NCBI GenBank assembly: GCA_018402545.1
Contig: JAGYIL010000001.1
Coordinates: 2,108,001-2,172,000 of the forward strand
Direction: 5' to 3'
DNA length: 64,000 bases
Source of the DNA: Saccharospirillum sp.
GTDB lineage: Bacteria > Pseudomonadota > Gammaproteobacteria > Pseudomonadales > Natronospirillaceae
The notes beneath the pieces are model-generated. The model worked only from the letters and a program-made list of their open reading frames with translations, had not been told where the DNA came from and did no database searches. Positions 1 to 7,914 of the stretch are shown piece by piece. Position 1 is the stretch's first letter. Each line of letters begins with the position of its first letter. A program made the translations under genes and the position numbers.

Positions 1-493
1 TGCAGGCCGTGGTGATTGCAATGTTAGGCCCTTTGAAGCCGTAATCGATCGACAGATAACCGGCGATCATGTTGATGATGGCCGAGGGCACAAAGAACGG
101 AGAAACCCGGCGTGGCCCGGATTTATTCAACGCATCGTGATTGCGTTCAATGGTATCAAGACCGCCGATCCCGGCGCCGATGGCCAGGCCAATGCGATGG
201 GCATTGCTTTCGGTGGCTTCAATGCCCGAATCACGAATGGCTTCGATGGCGGCCGCATAGCCGTACTGAATGAAGCCATCCATTTTCTTGGTGTCTTTGG
301 GGTTGATGTAGGCAGCCGGATCAAACCCCTTCACCATGCAGGCAAAATTCGTAGTGAACTTCTCGGTATCGAACTTTTCGATTTTGGAAGCCCCGCTCTT
401 ACCCGCCAGAATTCCGGTCCAGGTAGAGGCAACATCGTTCCCCAGTGGGCTGAGGCAACCCAGACCGGTCACAACGACTCTTCGACGTGACAT
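1..493 (-). CDS. fabF: Beta-ketoacyl-ACP synthase II (FabF), N-terminal part
   Basis: FabF condenses malonyl-ACP with a growing acyl-ACP in the cytoplasmic type II fatty acid elongation cycle. Only the first 164 residues lie in the window. They begin MSRRRVVVTGLG, the usual thiolase-fold start, and the last complete codon (positions 4-2) is the Cys of ITTAC, which aligns with the active-site nucleophile, so the two catalytic His residues lie outside. ATG at 493 is preceded by GGAGAAC. It follows acpP on the same strand across a hairpin with a T run, the standard acpP-fabF order. Identity is secure; the truncation is only the window edge. Confidence 0.96.
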   Translation of the reverse strand, partial: MSRRRVVVTGLGCLSPLGNDVASTWTGILAGKSGASKIEKFDTEKFTTNFACMVKGFDPAAYINPKDTKKMDGFIQYGYAAAIEAIRDSGIEATESNAHRIGLAIGAGIGGLDTIERNHDALNKSGPRRVSPFFVPSAIINMIAGYLSIDYGFKGPNIAITTAC

Positions 494-504
494 AGTGTTC
501 TCCA

Positions 505-540
505 AATAAAAAGCCGTACTGTCTGACGACAATACGGCTT
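505..540 (-). terminator. Hairpin plus T run between acpP and fabF
   Basis: On the minus strand AAGCCGTATTGTC and GACAGTACGGCTT form a 13-bp stem (one G-U pair) around a GTCA loop, followed by TTTTTATTT. This has the form of an intrinsic terminator lying after acpP and 12 bases before the fabF start. It probably acts as a partial terminator that makes acpP mRNA more abundant than fabF mRNA; the partial read-through is inference. Confidence 0.75.
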
Positions 541-575
541 GAATCCAGAGCGGTATAGCCGGATGGCTACCGCAC

Positions 576-812
576 TTAGCCCAGGTGGGCGTTGATGTAG
601 TCGATCGCGTCCTGAACAGTACCCAGTTTCTCAGACTCTTCGTCCGGAATCTCGGTTTCAAACTCTTCTTCCAGAGCCATAACCAGGTTTACGGTGTCCA
701 GAGAGTCAGCACCCAGGTCGTCTACGAAAGACGCCTGTGCAGTTACGTCTTCTTCTTTCGCGCCCAGCTGTTCACAGACGATTTTCTTTACACGATCTTC
801 AATGTTGCTCAT
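576..812 (-). CDS. acpP: Acyl carrier protein
   Basis: Small acidic carrier (78 aa) that holds acyl intermediates on a 4'-phosphopantetheine arm for fatty acid, lipid A and phospholipid synthesis. The attachment Ser37 sits in GADSLDTV, and the acidic helix [12 protein letters not shown] is typical. ATG at 812 is chosen over an in-frame ATG at 821 because it gives the family N-terminus [10 protein letters not shown] and has GGGAG at good spacing. Odd feature: the recognition helix reads [15 protein letters not shown], with Asn where E. coli and most relatives have Glu ([13 protein letters not shown]); the codon is clearly AAC. It lies between fabG and fabF. Confidence 0.97.
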   Translation of the reverse strand: MSNIEDRVKKIVCEQLGAKEEDVTAQASFVDDLGADSLDTVNLVMALEEEFETEIPDEESEKLGTVQDAIDYINAHLG

Positions 813-900
813 TACGAACACTCCCTACTTGGAATTGCACTTCAAGGTGCGATTTAGTGTATTAAACGTTATTCGTTACCGGCAAGTCAAAACTGGCCGG

Positions 901-1641
901 TCAACCCATGTACATGCCACCGTTCACGTGCAGTGTTTCACCCGTGATGTACGACGCCTGGTCACTGACCAGAAACGCTACGGCAGCGGCAATTTCGTTC
1001 GGATCACCCATACGACCCAGCGGGATTTGCTTGAGCAGTGTTTCCCGTGTGGCCTCTGGCAGCTCGTGAGTCATATCGGTCTGAATAAAACCCGGTGCCA
1101 CCGAATTCACGGTGATATTACGCGAACCGACCTCCCGCGCCAATGATCGGGTCAACCCTTCGAGCCCGGCCTTGGCCGCGCAATAGTTTGCCTGACCCGC
1201 GTTGCCCATGGAAGCGACCACCGACGAAACATTCACAATACGGCCAAAACGGGCTCGCGTCATCGATTTGATCACTGCCTTGCTCATACGATAGGCCGAA
1301 GACAGGTTGGTGTCGATCACCGAATCCCACTCTGCTTCTTTCATGCGCAGGAAGAGGTTATCTTTGGTGATGCCCGCGTTGTTGATGAGCACTTCAGGCG
1401 TGGCGTCAGCTGCTTTCAGGTCCGCCATCAGCTGGTCGATAGACTCCGGACTGGTCACATCAAGCGTATAGCCTCGTCCTTCGATACCAGCAGCTTGCAG
1501 ACGCTCGGAGATGGCCTGCGCACCCGATTCAGAGGTTGCGGTTCCGGCAATGCGATAGCCCTGACGGCCAAGTGTATCGGCAATGGCGGCACCAATGCCG
1601 CGGCTGGCGCCGGTAATCAAGACCCACTTGTTATCACTCAT
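901..1641 (-). CDS. fabG: 3-oxoacyl-ACP reductase FabG
   Basis: NADPH-dependent reductase of 3-ketoacyl-ACP, the first reduction of the fatty acid cycle. It is 246 aa, normal for the family. A Rossmann TGASRGIG motif lies at residues 10-17, NNAG at 87-90, and the catalytic Ser140, Tyr153 and Lys157 (YCAAK) are present. Its ATG overlaps the fabD stop codon (ATGA, 1638-1641), so the two are translationally coupled. acpP follows after about 90 bases. No anomalies seen. Confidence 0.97.
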   Translation of the reverse strand: MSDNKWVLITGASRGIGAAIADTLGRQGYRIAGTATSESGAQAISERLQAAGIEGRGYTLDVTSPESIDQLMADLKAADATPEVLINNAGITKDNLFLRMKEAEWDSVIDTNLSSAYRMSKAVIKSMTRARFGRIVNVSSVVASMGNAGQANYCAAKAGLEGLTRSLAREVGSRNITVNSVAPGFIQTDMTHELPEATRETLLKQIPLGRMGDPNEIAAAVAFLVSDQASYITGETLHVNGGMYMG

Positions 1642-2576
1642 GCGTTACTCCCTATGCGTTCCTGAAACGCTGCCAGCGACCCAAGGGCCGACAGTGCCAA
1701 CGTTTTCTCAATGCGCTTGTTCAAGCCGGATAATACCTTGCCGGGGCCGCACTCAACGGTCTCACCGACGCCAAGGCGAACCAGTTCAGTGACCGATTGC
1801 GACCACAATACCGGACGATACAGTTGTTCGACGAGGTTCTGTTTAATAGCAGCAGCGTCGTCTTCAGCCGATGCAGAGACATTCTGAATGATCGGCAATT
1901 CAGCATTCTGCCAGCTGAGTGTATCAAGATGGCTGGAAAGTTCCGTCGCGGCGCCTTTCATCAGCGAGCAATGCGAGGGTACGGAGACCGGCAGCGGCAT
2001 CGCCCGTTTGGCGCCCGCGGCTTTTAGCGCCTCTATGGCGCGCTCTACGGCGTCAACAGAACCGGCGATAACCACCTGACCCGGAGTGTTGAAATTGACC
2101 GCTTCAACGACGTCACCCTGTGCCGCCGCAGCGCAGCCATCAATCACGGCCTGATCGTCGAGCCCCAGAATGGCCGCCATGCTGCCCTGCCCCGCAGGCA
2201 CGGCAGCTTGCATCAGCTGACCCCGCTTTTCGACCAGTACGGCAGCGTCCGCCAGTGGCAGCACGCCGGCGGCGACCAGTGCTGAATATTCACCCAGGCT
2301 ATGTCCTGCCAGATAATCAGGCCGGGCGCCGCCTTCCGCTTGCCACAACCGCCACAAGGCGATGCTGGCAGTGAGCAGTGCTGGCTGGGTCTTTTCGGTT
2401 TTGTTCAGTTCTTCGGCGGGCCCCTCACTGACCAGAGCCCACAGGTCGTAACCCAAGGCGTTGGAGGCTTCTGCGAAGGTTTCCTGAATCAACGGATACT
2501 GCTCAGCCAGATCCGACAACATGCCGACCTGCTGGGATCCCTGACCCGGAAAAACGAAGGCGAGTTTTTGGCTCAT
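1638..2576 (-). CDS. fabD: Malonyl-CoA:ACP transacylase FabD
   Basis: Transfers malonyl from CoA to ACP to supply the elongating synthases. The protein (312 aa) begins with the family motif FPGQGSQQVGM, has the nucleophile elbow GHSLGEY with Ser93, and the His of VPSHC at residue 202. It overlaps fabG by four bases. Upstream, a gap of about 200 bases separates it from plsX, where enteric bacteria have fabH; no remnant of fabH is present. A candidate promoter lies in that gap, so fabD-fabG-acpP may have their own transcription start. Confidence 0.97.
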   Translation of the reverse strand: MSQKLAFVFPGQGSQQVGMLSDLAEQYPLIQETFAEASNALGYDLWALVSEGPAEELNKTEKTQPALLTASIALWRLWQAEGGARPDYLAGHSLGEYSALVAAGVLPLADAAVLVEKRGQLMQAAVPAGQGSMAAILGLDDQAVIDGCAAAAQGDVVEAVNFNTPGQVVIAGSVDAVERAIEALKAAGAKRAMPLPVSVPSHCSLMKGAATELSSHLDTLSWQNAELPIIQNVSASAEDDAAAIKQNLVEQLYRPVLWSQSVTELVRLGVGETVECGPGKVLSGLNKRIEKTLALSALGSLAAFQERIGSNA

Positions 2577-2659
2577 GCAATACGTTCCTGTTGTGTTGGA
2601 GACTCAGCCTGGCGGCCCGACCCAAGGAGTCTGACTCACTGAATATCCCAGTGGCGTGC

Positions 2660-2687
2660 ATTATGGTCGCAACAACCGCTCAGTAAA
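2660..2687 (-). promoter_or_regulatory. Candidate sigma-70 promoter for fabD-fabG-acpP
   Basis: On the minus strand a TTTACT -35-like box and a CATAAT -10-like box are 16 bases apart in the plsX-fabD gap, about 85 bases before the fabD ATG. The boxes match consensus at 4/6 and 5/6 positions. The gap otherwise holds no ORF I would call. Functional status is inference. Confidence 0.4.
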
Positions 2688-2774
2688 GGCGAACCCCGTT
2701 AAAACATTTATGAATTCCGGGAACAGCAAGAGCGGCATTATTGACGCACGAAATCAGATAAAGGCTGGCAACCC

Positions 2775-3782
2775 TCATGCCCCGGTGACCGCACGCGCCG
2801 GCAATGCATCGAGCTGAGCCTGAATCGAGGGGCACCAGGCACCTTCACTCGCCTCTATGGCCCGGCTCAACGCAGCCTGAAAAGCGGTTCCAGTGGCATC
2901 GCCATGGCTTTTAATAAGCGTCATCTCAGTACCAGCGAGCAGTGCCCCATTGCTGCGCCTGGGGTCTAGCTGTCGCATCACCGGCCTCAGCCGATGCCGC
3001 AACAATCGCCCCAGTATTTTTCCCGTCAAATCCCGACTTAACGCATGCCGTATGGCGCCCAGAGTAAGATCCAGCGTACCCTCGGCCGCCTTGATAACTG
3101 CGTTCCCGGTGAAACCGTCGGTAATTACCAGATCCAGGTCACCGCGAAAGACATCGCCTGCCTCAACAAAACCACGGTAGTCAACATCCGGCCAGCGCGC
3201 CAGTTGCTCGGACGCCTGGCGAATGGAGTGCGGCCCCTTATTGGGTTCCACCCCGAGGTTAAGCAGTGCCAATCGCGGTTTTCGGCCCAGTTGACCCGAT
3301 GCGATAGCCACGCCAACGGCCGCAAAACCAAGCAGCTGTTTCGCGGTAGCCGAAAACGAAGCGCCCAGATCAAGCATCAGCATGGCGTCTTTGGAGGTGG
3401 GTACCCAACTGACCAGAACCGGCCGGTCGAGGGTTGTGTGAACCCTGCCGTGACGATGCAGCAAAGCCATTAGAATGCCGGTATGTTCCGATGAAACCAC
3501 GGCATCAAACCGTCCCTGACTTAACTGAGACACTGCCTGCTCTATGCTGCTGCCGTATTCATTGCGCAATAACCGGCCCGGGTTCAAGTTACGGGGCAAA
3601 GCACCGGTGCAGGATTCAAAGCGAAGATTGTCTGGCAGGGCTGGCATGGCAGCCTGGCGCCTGGAATTGGCAAACAGAATACCGCTGTGCTGGGGGTGGT
3701 TCTGAAAATAGCGAATAGAGGCAGGAAGCAAATGGGAGGGGCCGAAATCCCCTCCCTCAAGATCAATGGCCACAACAGCCAT
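2775..3782 (-). CDS. plsX: Phosphate acyltransferase PlsX, divergent
   Basis: PlsX converts acyl-ACP to acyl-phosphate for the PlsY glycerol-3-phosphate acyltransferase. Length (335 aa) fits. Family hallmarks are AIDLEGGDFGP at the N-terminus, a VVSSEHTGILMA segment, LLNLGVEPNKGP, ITDGFTGNAVIKAAEG and LIKSHGDAT. Several are altered compared with the usual AVDAMGGDFGP and SAGNTGALMA, so this copy is more divergent than its neighbours. It sits six bases downstream of rpmF, the conserved yceD-rpmF-plsX order, which supports the call. Membrane association is expected from the family, not visible here. Confidence 0.9.
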   Translation of the reverse strand: MAVVAIDLEGGDFGPSHLLPASIRYFQNHPQHSGILFANSRRQAAMPALPDNLRFESCTGALPRNLNPGRLLRNEYGSSIEQAVSQLSQGRFDAVVSSEHTGILMALLHRHGRVHTTLDRPVLVSWVPTSKDAMLMLDLGASFSATAKQLLGFAAVGVAIASGQLGRKPRLALLNLGVEPNKGPHSIRQASEQLARWPDVDYRGFVEAGDVFRGDLDLVITDGFTGNAVIKAAEGTLDLTLGAIRHALSRDLTGKILGRLLRHRLRPVMRQLDPRRSNGALLAGTEMTLIKSHGDATGTAFQAALSRAIEASEGAWCPSIQAQLDALPARAVTGA

Positions 3783-3788
3783 TGAGTG

Positions 3789-3971
3789 TTACTCGACGTC
3801 CGCTTCAGCGACGACCTTACGACCTTTGTAAAAGCCATCAGGCGATACGTGGTGACGACGGTGAGTTTCACCGCTGGTAGGATCAACCGACAAAGCGGTT
3901 GTCGTCAATGCATCGTGCGAACGACGCATTCCGCGACGTGAACGGGTCTTCTTGCTTTTCTGAACTGCCAT
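3789..3971 (-). CDS. rpmF: Ribosomal protein bL32
   Basis: Small basic large-subunit protein (60 aa) starting [20 protein letters not shown], the family signature, with the conserved [21 protein letters not shown] tail in two parts. It lacks zinc-binding Cys pairs, as is common in proteobacterial L32. A strong AGGAGG precedes the ATG. It lies between yceD and plsX, probably in one operon. Confidence 0.97.
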   Translation of the reverse strand: MAVQKSKKTRSRRGMRRSHDALTTTALSVDPTSGETHRRHHVSPDGFYKGRKVVAEADVE

Positions 3972-4062
3972 GGCCGGGGCCTCCTAAATAGGACACTTAA
4001 AATATCAGTAACGGGCGCTGTGCGCATGGCCCGGTTGCAGGCCACCCATCACTGTGAAACTG

Positions 4063-4590
4063 TCAGGATCTCTTCAGAGATTCCAGTACCTTAAACGGAT
4101 TGTCTTTCGCCGGCGCTTCCTCAACCCCGGCGTCATCCGGTTTAAATTCAGTCTGTATCTGACACTCGCCTTCGTCATGCATCGCATGCATCGGCAAGCA
4201 CAGTAACAACTCGTCTTCGACCAGTTCCGCAACCACCAGAGGTTCATCTGGCAGCAACATCAGCGGGTCGATATCTGCAGGCAACGCTTTTGCCATTTCA
4301 TCGTTGTACACCACGGCCATGGTAAAGTGACCGTCGAGTGCCACCGATACTGGCTGCAAGCACCGCTGACATTCGAGTACAACCATCCCAGACACATCAC
4401 CTGTGACGATGCGGCGCTGCTCGGCATCACGATTAAAGTTTAAAGCGGCTTTAAACTCGGCGTCCTGACTGAGCACTGCATCTGCCAGACGTGACAACCG
4501 GGTTGACGGCACAACACCCTCAAGATTCTGGGGGCCTTGATCTGCCAACTTATAGGCATCAACGCGTTCTGGGAGCTCGGATTTCGACAT
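4063..4590 (-). CDS. yceD: YceD/DUF177 family protein (23S rRNA accumulation protein)
   Basis: A 175-aa acidic protein of the DUF177 family, encoded upstream of rpmF in most gammaproteobacteria and needed for normal 23S rRNA levels in E. coli and plants. The family core is visible: a CQRCLQP motif in the middle, VYNDEM, and a later segment rich in D/E around DPLMLLPDEPL, then ELVEDELLLCLPM. ATG at 4590 is the natural start. It is first in the yceD-rpmF-plsX unit and is divergent from maf; promoters for both should lie in 4591-4721, though I cannot pick one confidently. Confidence 0.9.
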   Translation of the reverse strand: MSKSELPERVDAYKLADQGPQNLEGVVPSTRLSRLADAVLSQDAEFKAALNFNRDAEQRRIVTGDVSGMVVLECQRCLQPVSVALDGHFTMAVVYNDEMAKALPADIDPLMLLPDEPLVVAELVEDELLLCLPMHAMHDEGECQIQTEFKPDDAGVEEAPAKDNPFKVLESLKRS

Positions 4591-4721
4591 AGGCGCGGTA
4601 TGATACGGATGAGACTGTTCAAGTCAAAGGCTTTTTGGCCCTAATGGCCGATAAACAGTAGGCTGTAAGGCATTGGATACCCAATTCACACAAACCACCC
4701 CGACTTTTAAGGAGCACAACC

Positions 4722-5297
4722 ATGTTGCCACGGGTATTGCTGGCCTCAACCTCACCGTATCGGGCTGAACGACTGGGCAGCCTGAATGTGCCCTTCGAAC
4801 AGGCCAAACCTGATATGGATGAGACGCCCCTGCCCGGTGAATCGCCTTTCGATCTGGCGCTCCGGCTGGCCCGGGGAAAAGCCCGCAGCCTGGTAGATTC
4901 TTACCCGGGCTATCTGATTATTGGCAGCGATCAAACCGCTGCCGATGACCGGGGCACCCTGCTGGACAAACCAGGTAATCTGGCCCGCGCGGTTGACCAG
5001 CTGACACGATGCTCAGGTACAGCCCTGACATTTTACAGCGGTGTGGCACTGGCCGGGTACTCCGATGAAGCCTGGGTGGTCACGACTGAGGTGGTCTTTC
5101 GTAAACTGACTCGGGCGGAAATCGACCGTTACCTCGAGCAGGAAAGCCCGCTCGACTGTGCGGGCAGCTTCAAGGTTGAAGCGCTGGGTATTACCTTGTT
5201 TCAGTCAGTCCGCAGTGACGACCCCAACGCGCTGATCGGGTTGCCGCTCATTTCACTGGCGGCCAAGCTCCGCGAGGCAGGGTTTGCCCTGCCTTGA
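4722..5297 (+). CDS. yceF: Maf-type nucleotide pyrophosphatase, YceF subgroup
   Basis: Maf-fold house-cleaning pyrophosphatase, probably hydrolysing modified nucleotides such as 7-methyl-GTP to the monophosphate. The N-terminus LLASTSPYRAERL holds the substrate-binding S-x-x-R pattern; IGSDQTA and LDCAGSFKVEALGI match the YceF rather than the YhdE branch. Length (191 aa) is typical, and AAGGAGC precedes the ATG. It is the usual divergent neighbour of yceD. The exact substrate is inferred from the subgroup. Confidence 0.9.
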   Translation: MLPRVLLASTSPYRAERLGSLNVPFEQAKPDMDETPLPGESPFDLALRLARGKARSLVDSYPGYLIIGSDQTAADDRGTLLDKPGNLARAVDQLTRCSGTALTFYSGVALAGYSDEAWVVTTEVVFRKLTRAEIDRYLEQESPLDCAGSFKVEALGITLFQSVRSDDPNALIGLPLISLAAKLREAGFALP

Positions 5298-5313
5298 CAG
5301 CGCTGCCGGCCAA

Positions 5314-6303
5314 TCAGCGCAACTCAATGGACTCGGTGACGCCCAATTTGACCAGAGTCTCGGCGACTGAAACGCCAAGGTTGCGGGCGAACTGCTGCAG
5401 CGGTGACGGTCTCAGCGTGAAATCAACAGTATTGGGGTAACCCAGTTCGCGGGCCAGTTCAGAGGTTGATTTCAGCCCGTCGACAAGTCCGAGCTCCAGC
5501 GCCTGGGTGCCCGTCCAGACCAGTCCGGAGAATAGCTTGTCGTTATCGGTGACCAGACGGTCACCGCGCCCTTCTTTAACATCGCTTATGAACTGCTGGT
5601 GCACGTTATCCAGCAAGGCTTCAAACAAGGCTCGCTCTTCGGGATCGACCGGTTGAAACGGGTCCAGAAAGGTTTTGTGTTCACCAGAGGCGAAAGAGCG
5701 ACGTTCGATACCCATCTTCCCGATCAGTTCTTCAAAACCAAAACTGGCGGCTGTCACACCGATGGAGCCAACCAGGCTGGATCCATTGGCATAGATGTTT
5801 TCAGCGGCCGAGGCAATGTAATAGGCCCCACTGGCACCGGTATCGGCAATGACCGCATGTACCGGTGTGTCTTCATGCAACGAACGCAGCCGCTGAATTT
5901 CATCGTATACATAGGCTGACTGTACCGGACTGCCACCACCACTGTTGATTCGAACAATGACGGCCCGGGTATCCTCATGGCCCATGGCATTACGCAATGA
6001 CGTTACAATGGCATCGGCATTGGCCGGTTCGTTCTGTGAGATCAAGCCACGCACATCAACAATAGCCGTATGCCCGCCCGTTTTTTCCGGAACCCCGCTA
6101 CCAATGTTGCTGTTACTGATAAACAGCCACAACAGCGCAAACAGGTATATAAAAGTGAGCAACTTGAACACGATGCCCCAGCGCCGTTGTTTCTTGAGCT
6201 CGGCGGTATTGGCCATCACCACCTTTTCGATCAGCTGCCACTCTTTGCGGGAGCCAGCCCAGGAATCATCAGACGATTCCTGCTGCGGAGTTTTTCCAAA
6301 CAT
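5314..6303 (-). CDS. sppA: Signal peptide peptidase SppA, short 36-kDa type
   Basis: Serine/lysine protease of family S49 anchored in the inner membrane that degrades cleaved signal peptides. One membrane span is predicted at about residues 43-63 (KLLTFIYLFALLWLF) after a charged cytoplasmic N-terminus. The catalytic Ser158 lies in TGASGAYYIAS and the general base Lys210 in SGEHKTF. At 329 aa it has one peptidase domain, unlike the double-length E. coli SppA. It is convergent with maf and close downstream of rluC on the same strand. Confidence 0.93.
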   Translation of the reverse strand: MFGKTPQQESSDDSWAGSRKEWQLIEKVVMANTAELKKQRRWGIVFKLLTFIYLFALLWLFISNSNIGSGVPEKTGGHTAIVDVRGLISQNEPANADAIVTSLRNAMGHEDTRAVIVRINSGGGSPVQSAYVYDEIQRLRSLHEDTPVHAVIADTGASGAYYIASAAENIYANGSSLVGSIGVTAASFGFEELIGKMGIERRSFASGEHKTFLDPFQPVDPEERALFEALLDNVHQQFISDVKEGRGDRLVTDNDKLFSGLVWTGTQALELGLVDGLKSTSELARELGYPNTVDFTLRPSPLQQFARNLGVSVAETLVKLGVTESIELR

Positions 6304-6339
6304 TCAATCAGTTTCCTGTCAGTGACTGGTAGGTCTGTT

Positions 6340-7317
6340 TCAATTGGGGTCGTGAGATTCATTGGCCAGAGCCGTCAGCAGACGCTCCAGCGTTGGATCA
6401 AGTGGTGCCGTCAGGGTCAGAAGTTCACCAGTCACCGGATGCGGCACGGTCAGTTGTGCAGCATGCAGAAACAGCCTGCCCAACCCCAAATCCCGGGCGA
6501 CCGCTTCAGCCCGGCTGGACTGGTACTTGGAATCACCCAGAATCGGATGACCCGCATACTGGGTATGCACCCGAATCTGATGCGTTCGGCCTGTCACCGG
6601 CTGCGCTTCCACCCAACTGCAGCGTTCAAAGGCTTTCAGCAGCCTGAACCGGGTCTGGGAGGGCTTTCCATCCGGCGCGACGCTGACCATACGCTCTCCG
6701 CCCTGAGCTTCGTTTTTTCGCAAGGGTACATCAACAAAGCGCTGCTCTTCAGGCCAGTGCCCGTGCACCAGACACCAATACACCTTTTTTACGTCTGTTT
6801 TATGCCTGAAAACGTCTTGCAGCGCTTTCAGGGCCGAGCGTTTCTTGGCGATCAGCACCACACCCGAAGTATCCCGGTCGAGCCGGTGAACCAGTTCAAC
6901 AAATTTCAATTCTGGCCGGATGATCCGATACGACTCAATCAACCCCAGTGAAATACCTGACCCACCGTGTACGGCCAGGCCATGGGGTTTGTTCAGGGCA
7001 ACCAGCACATCATCCTCATACAGAATGGCTTTATCAAGCTGGTGGCGAAGAGCCTGGCTCGGAACCGCCGTATTGACCGGCTTTTCAGCAATGCGGACCG
7101 GAGGAATGCGTACCGTGTCTCCGCCTTCCAGGCGATATTCGGGCTTCACACGCTTGCCATTAACGCGGACTTCTCCCTTGCGCAGTACCCGGTATACCCG
7201 GCTCTTGGGAACTGACTTCCAGTGACCGATCAAAAAGTTATCGATACGCTGACCAGCCCGGTCTTCTTCAACTTCATAGAGTTCGACGTTTGCCACAATG
7301 CCCTGCTTTGCCAACAC
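6340..7317 (-). CDS. rluC: 23S rRNA pseudouridine synthase RluC
   Basis: Isomerises uridines 955, 2504 and 2580 (E. coli numbering) of 23S rRNA. An S4 RNA-binding domain covers about residues 20-80 (AGQRIDNFL, RKGEVRVNGKR). The catalytic HRLDRDTSG motif has Asp147. It is divergent from rne across a long intergenic region, the arrangement seen in E. coli and Pseudomonas. The start is uncertain: GTG at 7317 gives 325 aa, while a second GTG at 7296, with AGGG just upstream, would give 318 aa. Confidence 0.94.
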   Translation of the reverse strand: MLAKQGIVANVELYEVEEDRAGQRIDNFLIGHWKSVPKSRVYRVLRKGEVRVNGKRVKPEYRLEGGDTVRIPPVRIAEKPVNTAVPSQALRHQLDKAILYEDDVLVALNKPHGLAVHGGSGISLGLIESYRIIRPELKFVELVHRLDRDTSGVVLIAKKRSALKALQDVFRHKTDVKKVYWCLVHGHWPEEQRFVDVPLRKNEAQGGERMVSVAPDGKPSQTRFRLLKAFERCSWVEAQPVTGRTHQIRVHTQYAGHPILGDSKYQSSRAEAVARDLGLGRLFLHAAQLTVPHPVTGELLTLTAPLDPTLERLLTALANESHDPN

Positions 7318-7914
7318 CGGTGCCCGGCTTGAATATCGCTACCTTTATTGCCTGGTAACAGGCAACTTGCTGCAACAGCGCTAACGGTAATGAGGTACTT
7401 GCCGTGGAAAGGCAAGTTATCAGGGCATTGTACCAGCAGTCGGTTCATGAAAGGAGGCTTCGCAACGCAACCTGGCGCGCCATACCGCCCGCTCCGCATA
7501 GTGATTGTTCAACCGGGAGTCTACTGCTACACTGTTACTCGCTGGGATTCTGATCATCCTACCGCCCAGAGACCACACAGGCGGCAAGGGGCAGACCTCC
7601 CAACCTGTTGCACCGACGTTACGTGCAACTCAAGAATCGGTTGGGCAGCAAGTACAGTTTGAAACAGCGTATGACGATGGGGTCATATGGAAGAAAGCAC
7701 TTCACCACAAACGCGCAAGTGCTTCTAAATAGAGCAGGCATCCCCATAAGACTCTGTCCGTTTCCCCATTGTTAATGGAAAGCACCGATCCACTGTGCTG
7801 GCGTTGTCGCCTGCACTGACCTGTGTGTTACCGATTTCTATCGGTGTTCGCCCGCCTGTATCCCTGCCCTTGCTGCTCTGTCACCCATGCTTTACTACAG
7901 AGTATCGTCCCTCA
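7318..7914. other. rluC-rne divergent intergenic region with long rne leader
   Basis: About 600 bases without a convincing gene. It contains a candidate rne promoter near 7505-7533 and, downstream of it, two clear hairpins in the presumed rne leader: an 8-bp stem AAGCACTT/AAGTGCTT (7695-7724) and a perfect 6-bp stem ACCGAT/ATCGGT with a TTCT loop (7830-7845). E. coli rne has a 361-nt structured leader used for autoregulation; a similar role here is inference. A TTG-initiated 75-codon ORF at 7505 was not accepted. Confidence 0.6.
7505..7533 (+). promoter_or_regulatory. Candidate promoter for rne
   Basis: TTGTTC and TACACT are separated by 17 bases, placing a start near 7540 and giving an rne leader of roughly 375 bases. 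The boxes match consensus only at 3/6 and 4/6 positions, so this is a position-supported guess rather than a strong promoter. Confidence 0.3.

Noticed and set aside
2577-2774. Possible remnant of fabH between plsX and fabD
   Set aside because: No frame in the 198 bases resembles FabH. Pseudomonads also lack fabH here, so this is lineage-typical rather than a recent loss.
7505-7732. 75-codon ORF in the rne leader with a lipoprotein-like start
   Set aside because: It begins with TTG without a ribosome binding site and overlaps the predicted rne promoter; the composition looks noncoding.
7795-7914. N-terminal extension of RNase E by 40 residues
   Set aside because: The extension has no similarity to RNase E, no ribosome binding site, and the family start [10 protein letters not shown] is at 7915.
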